64,000 nucleotides of DNA, taken from the NCBI RefSeq assembly GCF_017565305.1, contig NZ_JAGEKP010000003.1, positions 496,001-560,000 on the forward strand, given 5' to 3'. Position numbers and translations under genes: made by a program. The notes under the pieces are model-generated. The model saw only the letters and a list, made by a program, of their open reading frames with translations. It did no database searches and had not been told where the DNA came from. Of this stretch, positions 44,493 to 54,630 are shown piece after piece. Each line of letters opens with the position of its first letter. Position 1 is the first letter of the stretch. The DNA is from Leifsonia sp. TF02-11. GTDB lineage: Bacteria; Actinomycetota; Actinomycetes; Actinomycetales; Microbacteriaceae.

Positions 44493-45125
44493 TCACTCCG
44501 GCGTGCCGGTCACATTCGCGCGCAGCCACGCTGTCAGCGGCGCGCTGTCGTCGAGGAACGCCGCGATCCGCTCGGCGGCATCCGGTGTGGTGAACCAGTC
44601 GGGGACGCCCCAGTCCGCCCAGGTGATGATGCCCTTGTAGCGCAGCAGCTCGGCGCGCGGATGCGCGGCGTCGAAGCCGCGCGGGGAGGTCTTCAGCGCC
44701 TCCGGGATCTCGATGCCGACCCCCTTTGCGCGCAGGTCGGCGAGTGCGGCCTCGAGCTCCACGCCGGTGCGTGGCGCGTCGACGGCACGCCGATACCGGT
44801 CGAGCTGCTCCTTGTCGAGCTGGTACGCGCCCGCGCCGCCGGCGACACCCTCGGCCGAGACCTGCACGTAGCCCCCGCGCTCGAAGGTCAGTGCGGCGTG
44901 CAGCTTGTACGGCGACTTGTCCGGCGAGAACCGCACGTCGCGGTAGGGACGGAACAGCCGGGCCGGCCCGAAGCGCGGCTCGAGCTCGTCCGCCAGCTCG
45001 TGCATCGGGCCGGCGACCCTGGCCTCGTAGCGGTCGCGGTTCGCGAGCCAGAACCCGCGTTCGTTGTTCAGGGTCAACTCGCGGTAGAACGCGATGGCGT
45101 CCTCGTCGAACCCGGTGAAAGCCAT
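44493..45125 (-). CDS. DUF2461-family protein
   Basis: A 210-residue conserved protein. FYRELTLNNERGFWLANRDRY near 13, RDVRFSPDKSPYKLHAA near 62 and the C-terminal KGIITWADWGVPDWF are family markers. The biochemical role of DUF2461 is unknown. No signal peptide. Confidence 0.88.
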   Translation of the reverse strand: MAFTGFDEDAIAFYRELTLNNERGFWLANRDRYEARVAGPMHELADELEPRFGPARLFRPYRDVRFSPDKSPYKLHAALTFERGGYVQVSAEGVAGGAGAYQLDKEQLDRYRRAVDAPRTGVELEAALADLRAKGVGIEIPEALKTSPRGFDAAHPRAELLRYKGIITWADWGVPDWFTTPDAAERIAAFLDDSAPLTAWLRANVTGTPE

Positions 45126-45159
45126 GGCCTGATCGTACGTCGCCCGGCGGGTTCCGGCG

Positions 45160-46059
45160 TCACGACCACTGCGTGAGCTTGTCGGGGTTCCGCACCATCC
45201 GGATGCCGGTGATCACGCCGTCGCCCACCGCGACCGACGCGACGCTGTCGAGCCGGTCGCCCAGCCGCACGAGCACGGCGAGCCCGTCGCCGGTCGGTGC
45301 GAGCTCGGCCGTCGATTCCGGGTACTTGGCCGCGAGCCCGAGCAGGAACCGTGCGACGTTGTCGGCGCCGACGACCGGCCGGCGCGCGGCGCTGACGCGT
45401 CCTCCGCCGTCGGAGACCAGAACGACACCGGGGTCCAGGACCGCCACGAGCGCGCCGAGGTCGCCGCCGGCGGCGGCCGCCGCGAACGCGCGAACGACAC
45501 GGTCGTGCTCCGCGGGCGTTGCCGTCCGCCCGCGCTCGACCTCGACGCGGCGGCGCGCGGAGGACGCGAGCTGTCGGCAGGCCGCCGGACTGCGCCCGAC
45601 GGTCTCGGCCACCTCGGGGAACGGCATCCCGAAGACGTCGTGGAGCACGAACACCACGCGCTCCGCCGGCGTCATGGTCTCGAGGACGAGCAGCAGGGCG
45701 GTGCTGATCGAGTCGTCGAGCGCGGCGTGGTCGAGCGGGTCGCAGGCCGTGTCGGCCAGGGCGGAGGCCCGCGGGAACGCGTAGGCCGGCACCGGTTCCG
45801 GCAGCCACTCGCCCACGTAGCGCTCGCGTCGCGCGCGCGCCGATCCGAGCATGTCGAGGCAGACCCGGCTCGCGGTGCGGGTGAGCCAGCCGCGCGGCGA
45901 CACGACGTCGGCGCGCTCCGCCTCCGTCATCCCGAACCACCGGGTGTAGGTCTCCTGCACCGCGTCCTCGGCGTCGGAGACGGTGCCGAGCATCCGGAAG
46001 CCCAGCGCCAGCAGGTGCGGGCGCTCGGCGATCGCCGCGTCGTCGTGCCCGTCGGCCAT
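45160..46059 (-). CDS. ECF41-type RNA polymerase sigma factor (SigJ-like) with SnoaL extension
   Basis: A 299-residue sigma factor. Region 2 covers about 10-75 (LGFRMLGTVSDAEDAVQETY) and region 4 about 120-180 (FPEVAETVGRSPAACRQLAS). A C-terminal SnoaL-like domain of about 100 residues regulates it. The ECF41 signatures WLPEP, DGGGR and NPDKL are all present. ECF41 factors usually control a neighbouring oxidoreductase, epimerase or carboxymuconolactone decarboxylase gene; the divergent NAD(P)-binding gene fits. GAGGAGGG precedes the ATG. Confidence 0.92.
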   Translation of the reverse strand: MADGHDDAAIAERPHLLALGFRMLGTVSDAEDAVQETYTRWFGMTEAERADVVSPRGWLTRTASRVCLDMLGSARARRERYVGEWLPEPVPAYAFPRASALADTACDPLDHAALDDSISTALLLVLETMTPAERVVFVLHDVFGMPFPEVAETVGRSPAACRQLASSARRRVEVERGRTATPAEHDRVVRAFAAAAAGGDLGALVAVLDPGVVLVSDGGGRVSAARRPVVGADNVARFLLGLAAKYPESTAELAPTGDGLAVLVRLGDRLDSVASVAVGDGVITGIRMVRNPDKLTQWS

Positions 46060-46100
46060 GCACCCTCCTCGCCCGGTCTCCTGCCCATCCTGGCAGCCGA

Positions 46101-46127
46101 CCTCACACTTCGCGCGGCTGCGTCGTC
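46101..46127 (+). promoter_or_regulatory. Candidate ECF41-dependent promoter
   Basis: CCTCACA (46101-46107), 16 bases, CGTC (46124-46127). This matches the ECF41 promoter pattern TGTCACA-N16-CGTC at nine of eleven positions. The start codon at 46136 lies where transcription would begin, so the mRNA is probably leaderless. Confidence 0.65.
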
Positions 46128-46135
46128 CTGAGGGT

Positions 46136-46288
46136 ATGAACACACCACTCCGTCGCACCCTGCTCGGTCTCGCGGCCGAGAGCGTCGCCGCCGTCTTCGT
46201 GCGCAGCGCCCTGCCGGGCCATGTCGTCGCGCTGCCGTCCCGGTGTCCCGATCCGGGCACGGCGCTCGGAGCGGAGGCGGCGCGATGA
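46136..46288 (+). CDS. 50-aa peptide, probable leaderless start of the ECF41 target operon
   Basis: An ATG at 46136 opens a 50-residue frame (MNTPLRRTLLGLAAESVAAV at its start) whose TGA overlaps the next gene's ATG (ATGA at 46285-46288). It begins eight bases after the -10-like CGTC. A mildly hydrophobic stretch lies at 8-32. No function is known; it may serve mainly to couple translation into the downstream gene. Confidence 0.5.
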   Translation: MNTPLRRTLLGLAAESVAAVFVRSALPGHVVALPSRCPDPGTALGAEAAR

Positions 46289-47061
46289 GGATCGCGGTGG
46301 CCGGCGGGACCGGCGTGGTCGGCGTGAAGACCGTGGAGGCCGTGCGGGCGGCCGGCCACGAACCGGTCGTCTTGAGCAGGGCGGCGGGTGTCGATCTGCT
46401 GGCCGCCGCGAGGGACAAGCGGGAGGCCGAACGGCTCGCGCGGACGCTCGAGGGCTGCGCGGCGGTCGTCGACGTCACGTCCGTCATGGCGACGAGCGCG
46501 AAGAAGTCGACCGCCTTCTTCGAGACGGTCACCCGGGCGCTGCTCACGGCGGAGCGCGCCGCCGGGGTTCCGCACCACGTCGCGCTGTCCATCATCGGCG
46601 CGGAAACCGCGCCCGCGGCCTACTACGCGGGAAAGGCCGCGCAGGAGCGGGCCGTGATGGCGAGCGGCGGCGGGTGGACGCTGCTGCGCGCCGCCCAGTT
46701 CCACGAGTTCGCCGCGCAGCTCTCCGCGCGAGGCGGGGGCATCCACGTCGTGCCCGCGATGCGATCGCAGCCCATCGCCGCGGCGGAGGTCGGTGCGCGT
46801 CTCGCCGAGCTCGCGATCGCGGCGCCCTCCGGGCTGAGCCGCGATCTCGCCGGACCGCGGGTGGAGGACATGCCGACGCTCGTGCGCCGCTACCTGGCCG
46901 CGATCGGGCGCCCCGCCCGCGTGCTCGCCGTGCCGCTCCCCGGCCGCTGGGGCCGCGCCCTGCGCGACGGCACCCTCCTGCCCGGCCCCGGCGCGCAGCT
47001 CGGCACGATCACCTTCGACGCCTGGCTCGCGACGGTCAGCCGGCCGCCGTCGGAGGGGTGA
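46285..47061 (+). CDS. NAD(P)-binding, NmrA/epimerase-like protein
   Basis: A 258-residue Rossmann-fold protein with AGGTGVVGVKTVEAV at the N-terminus and ALSIIGAETAPAAYYAGKAA, a YxxxK-like segment, near 105-124. It resembles NmrA/atypical-SDR proteins and is the usual kind of ECF41 target. GGAGG precedes the ATG. Its last 26 bases overlap the convergent lspA. Confidence 0.85.
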   Translation: MRIAVAGGTGVVGVKTVEAVRAAGHEPVVLSRAAGVDLLAAARDKREAERLARTLEGCAAVVDVTSVMATSAKKSTAFFETVTRALLTAERAAGVPHHVALSIIGAETAPAAYYAGKAAQERAVMASGGGWTLLRAAQFHEFAAQLSARGGGIHVVPAMRSQPIAAAEVGARLAELAIAAPSGLSRDLAGPRVEDMPTLVRRYLAAIGRPARVLAVPLPGRWGRALRDGTLLPGPGAQLGTITFDAWLATVSRPPSEG

Positions 47062-47641
47062 CCTGTGTGTGCGAGTGCCGGGGGCCGCCGCTCAGCGGCA
47101 CCCCGGCGACCGCGAGCACGAGCGCGAGGAGGGCGCCGAAGAAGATGGCGATGTCGGCGACGTTCCCGATGAACCAGTTCGCGTAGGCGATGAAGTCGAC
47201 GACGTGCCCCTGGCCGAACGAGGGCGCGCGGAACAGCCGGTCGCCGAGGTGCGTGACCGCTCCGCCCAGGAGCAGGCCGAAGGCGACGGCCCACGAGCGA
47301 GCACCGACCCTGCGCGAGAACCAGAGCAGCGCGACCACGGCCAGGGCCGCGATGATCGTGAACACCCACGTCGCGTTCACCAGGAACGAGAACGCCGCAC
47401 CCGAGTTGTAGGTCAACTGCAGCCCCAGCAGCGTGCCGATCAGCGAGTGGTACGCGCCCTCGGTCAGAGTGGAGGTCGCCCAGAGCTTGGTGAGCTGGTC
47501 GGCGAGGACGACCACGAGGGCGATGGCGAGGATGATCACGAGCGCGCGCGAACGGCGGGCGCGGAATGCCAGGGCGGAGTCCCGCCCGGGCTCGGCCTCC
47601 GCGGCCGTCGGCTCGCCTACGGGTTCGTCGCTGTCGCTCAC
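47036..47641 (-). CDS. lspA: Signal peptidase II (lipoprotein signal peptidase)
   Basis: A 201-residue aspartyl protease that removes lipoprotein signal peptides. It has four hydrophobic segments, NSGAAFSFL near 95, and the catalytic aspartates in HLGDRLFR (about 133) and NVADIAIF (about 160). The first motif is normally GNLxDR, so the asparagine before the catalytic loop has been lost here. GTG start at 47641. The C-terminus overlaps the NmrA-like gene by 26 bases on the other strand. Confidence 0.87.
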   Translation of the reverse strand: MSDSDEPVGEPTAAEAEPGRDSALAFRARRSRALVIILAIALVVVLADQLTKLWATSTLTEGAYHSLIGTLLGLQLTYNSGAAFSFLVNATWVFTIIAALAVVALLWFSRRVGARSWAVAFGLLLGGAVTHLGDRLFRAPSFGQGHVVDFIAYANWFIGNVADIAIFFGALLALVLAVAGVPLSGGPRHSHTQVTPPTAAG

Positions 47642-47695
47642 CCCGCCATCTTTCCATGCGCGCGGAGCGGCCTGTGCCGCGCGGGTGCGAACGGA

Positions 47696-48421
47696 CTACA
47701 CCGAGATCGGCAACGCGTAGTGCACGCCGCCGCCGTCCCCGCGCACCTGGCGGTGGATGTCCTCCATGGTGATGTCGAGCTGGCCGGCGGTGCTCGCGGC
47801 GGCGGTGAGGTCGCGCAGCAGCGCGTCGGGGACCTCCCCGTCGTACTTGTAGTAGATCTTGTGCTCGAGGCTCGCCCAGAAGTCCATCGCGACCGTGCGC
47901 AGCTGGATCTCGACCGGCACGGCGACCGGGCCCCCGCTGAGGAACACGGGCACCTCGATGATGACGTGGAGGCTCTTGTAGCCGTTGGGCTTGGGGTGTG
48001 CGATGTAGTCCTTCACGCGCAGCACCCGCACGTCCTCCTGCGCCGTCAACAGCTCGAAGACGCGGTACACGTCGGAGACGAAGGAGCAGACGATCCGCAC
48101 CCCGGCGATGTCGGTGATGGCCTCCCGGATCGCGTCGAACGACGGCTCGCAGTTCTTGCGGATCACCTTCTGCTCGATGCTCTCGGCCGATTTGAGGCGG
48201 CTGGAGATGTGCTCGATCGGGTTGTACTCGTGCAGCTCCGCGAACTCCTCGCGGAGGATCGACACCTTGGTGGAGATCTCGTCGATGCCGAACTTGTACG
48301 GCATGATGAACCGCGCGAAGTCCTCGCGGAACGCCTGCACCTCGCTGAGCGTCGCGGGATCGATACTCTGCAGCGCCTCGATCGCGCGGGTGGAGAGAAG
48401 CGGGGCGGGGTCCGGATCCAT
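47696..48421 (-). CDS. Small alarmone synthetase, RelA/SpoT-domain GTP pyrophosphokinase
   Basis: A 241-residue single-domain (p)ppGpp synthetase of the YjbM/YwaC type. Features are DIAGVRIVCSFVSDVYRV near 105, KDYIAHPKPNGYKSLHVI near 140 and the catalytic EIQLRTVAMDFWASLEHKI near 175. It lacks hydrolase and regulatory domains, so it is probably controlled by expression or stress. Confidence 0.92.
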   Translation of the reverse strand: MDPDPAPLLSTRAIEALQSIDPATLSEVQAFREDFARFIMPYKFGIDEISTKVSILREEFAELHEYNPIEHISSRLKSAESIEQKVIRKNCEPSFDAIREAITDIAGVRIVCSFVSDVYRVFELLTAQEDVRVLRVKDYIAHPKPNGYKSLHVIIEVPVFLSGGPVAVPVEIQLRTVAMDFWASLEHKIYYKYDGEVPDALLRDLTAAASTAGQLDITMEDIHRQVRGDGGGVHYALPISV

Positions 48422-48505
48422 GTCTTCGACGCTAGCGAGACGGGTTGTGCGGACGGTGTGAATCCACTGTCGCCAAACCGCTGGGTCGTGTGCGACCGTG
48501 AGCGC

Positions 48506-50086
48506 ATGAGCGGCGCAGAGGGCGCGACCGCGCCCTTCAACTCACGTCTCGCGATCCTGCTCGCGATGGCGATGTTCGTGCTCGTCGTCGACACGTCGCT
48601 GATGAACGTGTCGATCTCCGCGGTCGTCCACGACCTGCACACCACCGTGAGCGGCGTACAGGGTGCGATCGCCCTGGAGGCGCTGGTCTCGGCCGCGTTC
48701 ATCCTGATCGGCGGAAAGACGGGCGACCTGATCGGCCGCAAGCTCGCGTACGTCCTCGGCCTGCTCGGCTACGCCGTCGGCGCCGTCGCCATGACGCTCG
48801 CCCAGAACCTCTCGGCCATCATCATCTTCTGGGCGATCGTCGGCGGGATCGGCGCCTCCCTGCTGCTGCCCGCGATGCAGTCGCTCATCCACGGCAATTT
48901 CGAGGGCGACCAGCAGAAGCGCGTCTACGCCCTCGTCGGCGCATCGGCCGCCATCGCCGCCGCGGTCGGCCCGCTGCTCGGCGGCTTCATCACGACGTTC
49001 CTGTCGTGGCGGGTCGGCTTCCTCCTCGAGGCGCTGATCATCGCCGTCGTGCTGGCCGGCATCGGGCTGGTCAAAGACGTCCCGTACACGGGCGACCGCG
49101 CGATCGATCTGTTCGGCGCGCTGCTCTCGGTGGTCGGGATGGGCGGCATCGTCACCGGCATCCTGGTCTGGCAGGAGGGCGGTCAGTACGTCCTGCTCCT
49201 CATCGTCGTCGGGGTCGTCGCGCTCACCGGGCTGGTGTTCTGGTTGCGGGCGCGCAGCAGGCGCGGCAAGCCGACCCTCCTCGACCCCGCGCTGTTCTCG
49301 TCGAGGCTCTTCCGCACCGGCGTGAGTGGGCAGCTCCTGCAGCAGGTCTCGCTGGGCGGGACGATGATCGTGCTCCCGATCTATCTGCAGATGGTGCTGG
49401 AGTACAACGCGCTGCAGGCCGGCCTGTCGATCGCGCCGCTGTCGCTGAGCATGTTCGTCATCGCCCTGCTGGCGGGCCGGAGGGCGAAGGGTCGCCCTGC
49501 GAATCTCATCCTGTGGGGCTTCCTGCTCGCCGCGGCCGGAATCGTCATCCTGCTGCCGATCGTGCCGATCGCGACGAACGGCTGGTATCTCACCGTGCCG
49601 TTGGTCATCTCCGGAGCCGGGCTCGGCCTGCTGGTCTCGCAACTGAACAACTACACGCTGTCGCCGATCAGCGACGAGCGGGTGAGCGAGGCCGCCGGCG
49701 TCAACTCGGCGGCGGGATCGTTCGGGCTCTCCTTCGGTCTCGCGTTCGCCGGCGCCATCATGCTGGCGACTCTCGCGTTCACGTTCACCTCGATGACGAA
49801 CGCCAGCACCGTGCTCCCGGCCGCCGACAAGCAGCAGGTCGCCGCAGCGCTCGAAGAGGACGCGCAGGTGATGTCGAACACCCAGCTGCAGAAGCAGCTC
49901 GCCACCGAGACGCCGGAGGTCCGCGCCGAGGTCGTCCGCATCAACACGGACGCCCGGCCGATCGCTCTGCAGGTCGCCCTGCTCGTGCCGTTGTTCTCCG
50001 CACTCCTCGGTGCGGGGAACGCCCTCCGGATGCGCCGCCTGCCCGATCCCACGCCCTCCGACAGCGATGCCCCGGTGCTCGGCTGA
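48506..50086 (+). CDS. MFS drug exporter, DHA2 (14-helix) family
   Basis: A 526-residue transporter with about fourteen helices. Motif A appears as GGKTGDLIGRKLAYVLG near 72-88, and TSLMNVSISAV in the first helix is typical. A periplasmic loop near 430-480 is Gln/Ala-rich. The ATG at 48506 is chosen; an in-frame GTG 18 bases upstream is possible. Substrate unknown. Confidence 0.88.
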   Translation: MSGAEGATAPFNSRLAILLAMAMFVLVVDTSLMNVSISAVVHDLHTTVSGVQGAIALEALVSAAFILIGGKTGDLIGRKLAYVLGLLGYAVGAVAMTLAQNLSAIIIFWAIVGGIGASLLLPAMQSLIHGNFEGDQQKRVYALVGASAAIAAAVGPLLGGFITTFLSWRVGFLLEALIIAVVLAGIGLVKDVPYTGDRAIDLFGALLSVVGMGGIVTGILVWQEGGQYVLLLIVVGVVALTGLVFWLRARSRRGKPTLLDPALFSSRLFRTGVSGQLLQQVSLGGTMIVLPIYLQMVLEYNALQAGLSIAPLSLSMFVIALLAGRRAKGRPANLILWGFLLAAAGIVILLPIVPIATNGWYLTVPLVISGAGLGLLVSQLNNYTLSPISDERVSEAAGVNSAAGSFGLSFGLAFAGAIMLATLAFTFTSMTNASTVLPAADKQQVAAALEEDAQVMSNTQLQKQLATETPEVRAEVVRINTDARPIALQVALLVPLFSALLGAGNALRMRRLPDPTPSDSDAPVLG

Positions 50087-50128
50087 GCAGATCGGCCCCG
50101 ATCGGGGAATACCCACGCCTGCCCCAAA

Positions 50129-50149
50129 GTTGAGTCAACTGTACTCAAG
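50129..50149. promoter_or_regulatory. HAIR operator 1 (HspR-binding inverted repeat)
   Basis: GTTGAGT-N7-ACTCAAG matches the HspR-associated inverted repeat CTTGAGT-N7-ACTCAAG with one mismatch. It lies 17 bases before the TTGACA of the dnaK promoter. Confidence 0.85.
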
Positions 50150-50165
50150 TTTTGAGATCTGCGGC

Positions 50166-50193
50166 TTGACAGCCTCCCCGCGAGGGTGACAAG
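50166..50193 (+). promoter_or_regulatory. dnaK promoter
   Basis: A perfect -35 TTGACA (50166-50171) is followed by a poor -10-like GACAAG (50188-50193) that abuts HAIR operator 2. Bound HspR would cover the promoter. Confidence 0.65.
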
Positions 50194-50214
50194 CTTGAGC
50201 CGTCGAGGCTCAAC
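50194..50214. promoter_or_regulatory. HAIR operator 2
   Basis: CTTGAGC-N7-GCTCAAC is a second HAIR-type repeat, overlapping the likely transcription start of dnaK. Two operators flank the -35 element. Confidence 0.85.
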
Positions 50215-50272
50215 TCTTGACCCCAGACTTGAAACGGCCAACGAAGCCAGCAACAAAGGAGAGAAAGCACAC

Positions 50273-52144
<1,872 letters not shown>

Positions 52145-52146
52145 CC

Positions 52147-52791
52147 ATGAGCGACGAGAACCGCGACGGGCACGGCTCGGAGGAGCCGGAGCGGGAGGAG
52201 CCGATCATCCGCGACAAGCGGAGGATCGACCCCGAGACCGGCAAGGTTCGCGAGCCGCAGGGCGAAGAGCACGACCTCGCGCACGAGGAGCTGGTGGACG
52301 TGGGTCCGGGTGAGGAGGAGAGCGTTCTGTCCGACGACGACCTCGACATCCTCTCCGGCCAGACCACGGCCGACCAGCTCGCGGCGGAGCGGCTTGCCGA
52401 CCTCCAGCGGGTGACCGCGGAGTACGCGAACTACCGCAAGCGCACCGAGGCCAACCGGGAGGTCGAGCGCGAGCGCGCGGTCGGCGAGGCCGTCAAGGGC
52501 CTCATCCCGGTGCTCGACGACCTGGAGCGTGCGGACAAGCACGGCGACCTGACGGAGGGCAGCGCGTTCGCGACCATCGCGGCCAAGCTGCGCTCGTCGG
52601 TCGAGCGGCTCGGCCTCACCCCGTACGGCGAGAAGGGCGAGCCTTTCGACCCGCAGATCCACGAGGCGATCTTCCAGCAGCCCACCCGCGGCGTGACGGC
52701 CGACACCGTCGCCGAAGTGGTGGAGACCGGCTATCGGCTGGGCTCCACCGTGGTGCGGGTCGCGAAGGTGGTCGTCGCCACCCCGGCCTGA
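52147..52791 (+). CDS. grpE: Nucleotide exchange factor GrpE
   Basis: A 214-residue cofactor of DnaK. An acidic N-terminal 75 residues lead into the long dimerising helix ([20 protein letters not shown]), then [14 protein letters not shown] and the C-terminal beta domain ([14 protein letters not shown]). Starts two bases after dnaK. Confidence 0.96.
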   Translation: MSDENRDGHGSEEPEREEPIIRDKRRIDPETGKVREPQGEEHDLAHEELVDVGPGEEESVLSDDDLDILSGQTTADQLAAERLADLQRVTAEYANYRKRTEANREVERERAVGEAVKGLIPVLDDLERADKHGDLTEGSAFATIAAKLRSSVERLGLTPYGEKGEPFDPQIHEAIFQQPTRGVTADTVAEVVETGYRLGSTVVRVAKVVVATPA

Positions 52792-52810
52792 CCGGCCGGA
52801 CGATGAGCGC

Positions 52811-52844
52811 CGGGAGCGGCGGGACGCGTGTCCCGCCGCTCCCG
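52811..52844 (+). terminator. Strong intercistronic hairpin between grpE and dnaJ
   Basis: CGGGAGCGGCGGGAC pairs perfectly with GTCCCGCCGCTCCCG over a GCGT tetraloop, a 15-bp GC-rich stem 19 bases after the grpE stop. No T-run. It may attenuate transcription or protect the dnaK-grpE message from decay. Confidence 0.75.
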
Positions 52845-52927
52845 CCTCGGCAGAACATGCAGACTTCACAGACAGCAGTGCCCACGGCGGCACGGACCAC
52901 GACAGCACAGCCAGGAGAGGAGGCGCC

Positions 52928-53923
52928 GTGGCAAGCCAGGACTGGTTCGACAAGGACTTCTACAAGGTCCTAGGCGTCTCCAAGGACGTCAGCGAGGCGG
53001 AGCTCAAGAAGACCTACCGCAAGCTCGCCCGCAAGTACCACCCCGACTCGAACCCGGGCGACCCGGCAGCCGAGGCCAAGTTCAAGGAGATCAGCGAGGC
53101 CCACTCGGTGCTGAGCGATCCGGAGCAGCGCAAGGAGTACGACCAGGTCCGTGCCATGGGCTCCGGCGCCCGGTTCACCGCTCCGGGCTCCGGCGGCCAG
53201 GGCGGTTTCGACGACGTGTTCGGCGGGATGTTCAGCGGCGCTCAGGGCGGTCAGCGCTACACCTTCCAGCAGGGCGGCGGCCAGGGCGGTTTCGACGACG
53301 TCTTCGGCGGCCTGTTCGGCAACGGCCGGTTCGGCAGCGCGAGCGGAGGCTACCGCGGTTACGGCGGCCCAACTCGCGGCAACGACGTGACCGCGCACAC
53401 CACCATCGACTTCGTCACTGCTACCAAGGGCGAGACCATCAGCCTCCAGGCCGGGGACGGCAAGCCGTTCAAGGTCAAGATCCCCGCGGGAGTGGCCGAC
53501 GGCCAGAAGATCAAGCTGCGCGGCAAGGGCCAGCCCAGCCCGGACGGCGGCGAGCCAGGCGACATCGTCCTCACCGTGACCGTGCGCAAGCACCCGGTGT
53601 TCGAGCGCGACGGGCTGAACCTCCGTGTCACCGTGCCCGTCACCTTCGTGGAGGCCGCGCTCGGCGCGACCATCGAGGTGCCGACGCTGGGTGGCGAGCC
53701 CGTCAAGCTGCGCGTCGCCCCTGGCACCCCGGGCGGCCGCGTGCTGCGCGTGAAGGGCCGCGGGGTGCAGACCGCCAAGGGCACCGGCGACCTCCTGGCC
53801 GTCGTGCAGATCGCGGTGCCGTCGCACCTGTCGAGCGAAGCCAAGGAGGCTCTCGAGGCGTTCGCCGAGAAGCTCCCCGACGAGAACCCGCGAGAGGACC
53901 TCCTGGCCAAGGCGCGAGGGTGA
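52928..53923 (+). CDS. dnaJ: J-domain co-chaperone, zinc-finger-free DnaJ
   Basis: A 331-residue protein with a J-domain (HPDSNPGDP includes the HPD tripeptide near 38), Gly/Phe-rich segment 75-150 with the [12 protein letters not shown] repeat, and two client-binding beta domains ([27 protein letters not shown]). It contains no CxxCxGxG zinc fingers, so it is a class B DnaJ (CbpA/DnaJ1-like). GTG start after AGGAGAGGAGG. Confidence 0.95.
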   Translation: MASQDWFDKDFYKVLGVSKDVSEAELKKTYRKLARKYHPDSNPGDPAAEAKFKEISEAHSVLSDPEQRKEYDQVRAMGSGARFTAPGSGGQGGFDDVFGGMFSGAQGGQRYTFQQGGGQGGFDDVFGGLFGNGRFGSASGGYRGYGGPTRGNDVTAHTTIDFVTATKGETISLQAGDGKPFKVKIPAGVADGQKIKLRGKGQPSPDGGEPGDIVLTVTVRKHPVFERDGLNLRVTVPVTFVEAALGATIEVPTLGGEPVKLRVAPGTPGGRVLRVKGRGVQTAKGTGDLLAVVQIAVPSHLSSEAKEALEAFAEKLPDENPREDLLAKARG

Positions 53924-53925
53924 CG

Positions 53926-54339
53926 ATGGACGAGAACACGCAGGTCTTCGTGATCTCGATCGCGGCCGAGCTGGCCGGGATGCACCCGCAGACCCTCCGC
54001 CAGTACGACCGCCTGGGGCTCGTGAGCCCCGGCCGCACGCCCGGAAAGTCGCGGCGCTATTCGATGCGCGACGTCCAGAAGCTCCAGGAGATCGCGCGTC
54101 TCGGCTCGGAGGGTGTGAGCCTGGAGGGCATCCGCCGCATCCTCGAGCTCGAGGACCACGTGAACGCGCTGAGCGACCGGGTGCGCGAGCTCGAGACGGC
54201 GCTCGCCGACGAGCTGCTCAACCGCCCGGGTCGTCGCGTGTTCGCGGCGGGCTCGGAGGGCGAAGTCGTCTCGATGCGTGCGGGCACGCGCGTGCGCCGC
54301 AGCAACCAGATCGTCGTGTGGCGGCCGCTCGAGCGGTAG
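53926..54339 (+). CDS. hspR: HspR, MerR-type heat-shock repressor
   Basis: A 137-residue MerR-family repressor with the helix-turn-helix at IAAELAGMHPQTLRQYDRLG and a wing at RRYSMRDV, then a coiled coil (LEDHVNALSDRVRELETAL). It binds HAIR elements before dnaK with DnaK as co-repressor. It starts two bases after dnaJ and closes the operon. Confidence 0.96.
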   Translation: MDENTQVFVISIAAELAGMHPQTLRQYDRLGLVSPGRTPGKSRRYSMRDVQKLQEIARLGSEGVSLEGIRRILELEDHVNALSDRVRELETALADELLNRPGRRVFAAGSEGEVVSMRAGTRVRRSNQIVVWRPLER

Positions 54340-54366
54340 CCGTAGCGAGCGCGTGAGCCCAGGAGA

Positions 54367-54426
54367 GCGAGGGGCCCGCTGCCATGATCCTCCCCCGATG
54401 GAGATCGTGGACTGCGGGCCCCTCGC
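54367..54426 (+). terminator. Large hairpin after hspR
   Basis: GCGAGGGGCCCGC (54367-54379) pairs with GCGGGCCCCTCGC (54414-54426). Inside, CCATGATC (54382-54389) pairs with GATCGTGG (54403-54410) with one G-U. The result is a two-tier hairpin of about 60 bases, larger than an ordinary terminator. Confidence 0.65.
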
Positions 54427-54630
54427 GGCTTTGTGGCTGGTCGTCGGACGGGGCCGTTCCCTCGGAACGGTGTTTCAAGTCTGCGTTCGCCGTGCGGTCT
54501 TAGGGGCCGGTGGTGGTCGAATTGGTGGCGTCCGCAGGTGCCGCGTCGCCGATCGGCTGCGGAATGCGGGAGCGCCGTGAGCGGAGCTGAGTAGTCGCAG
54601 CGGTGGCTGCGGCTGCTGTGCGATCGGCGT
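54427..54630. other. Gene-free stretch between the hspR hairpin and the LuxR gene
   Basis: About 200 bases in which I see no gene; the open frames are continuations of shadow frames. It forms the downstream region of both convergent transcripts. Confidence 0.5.
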
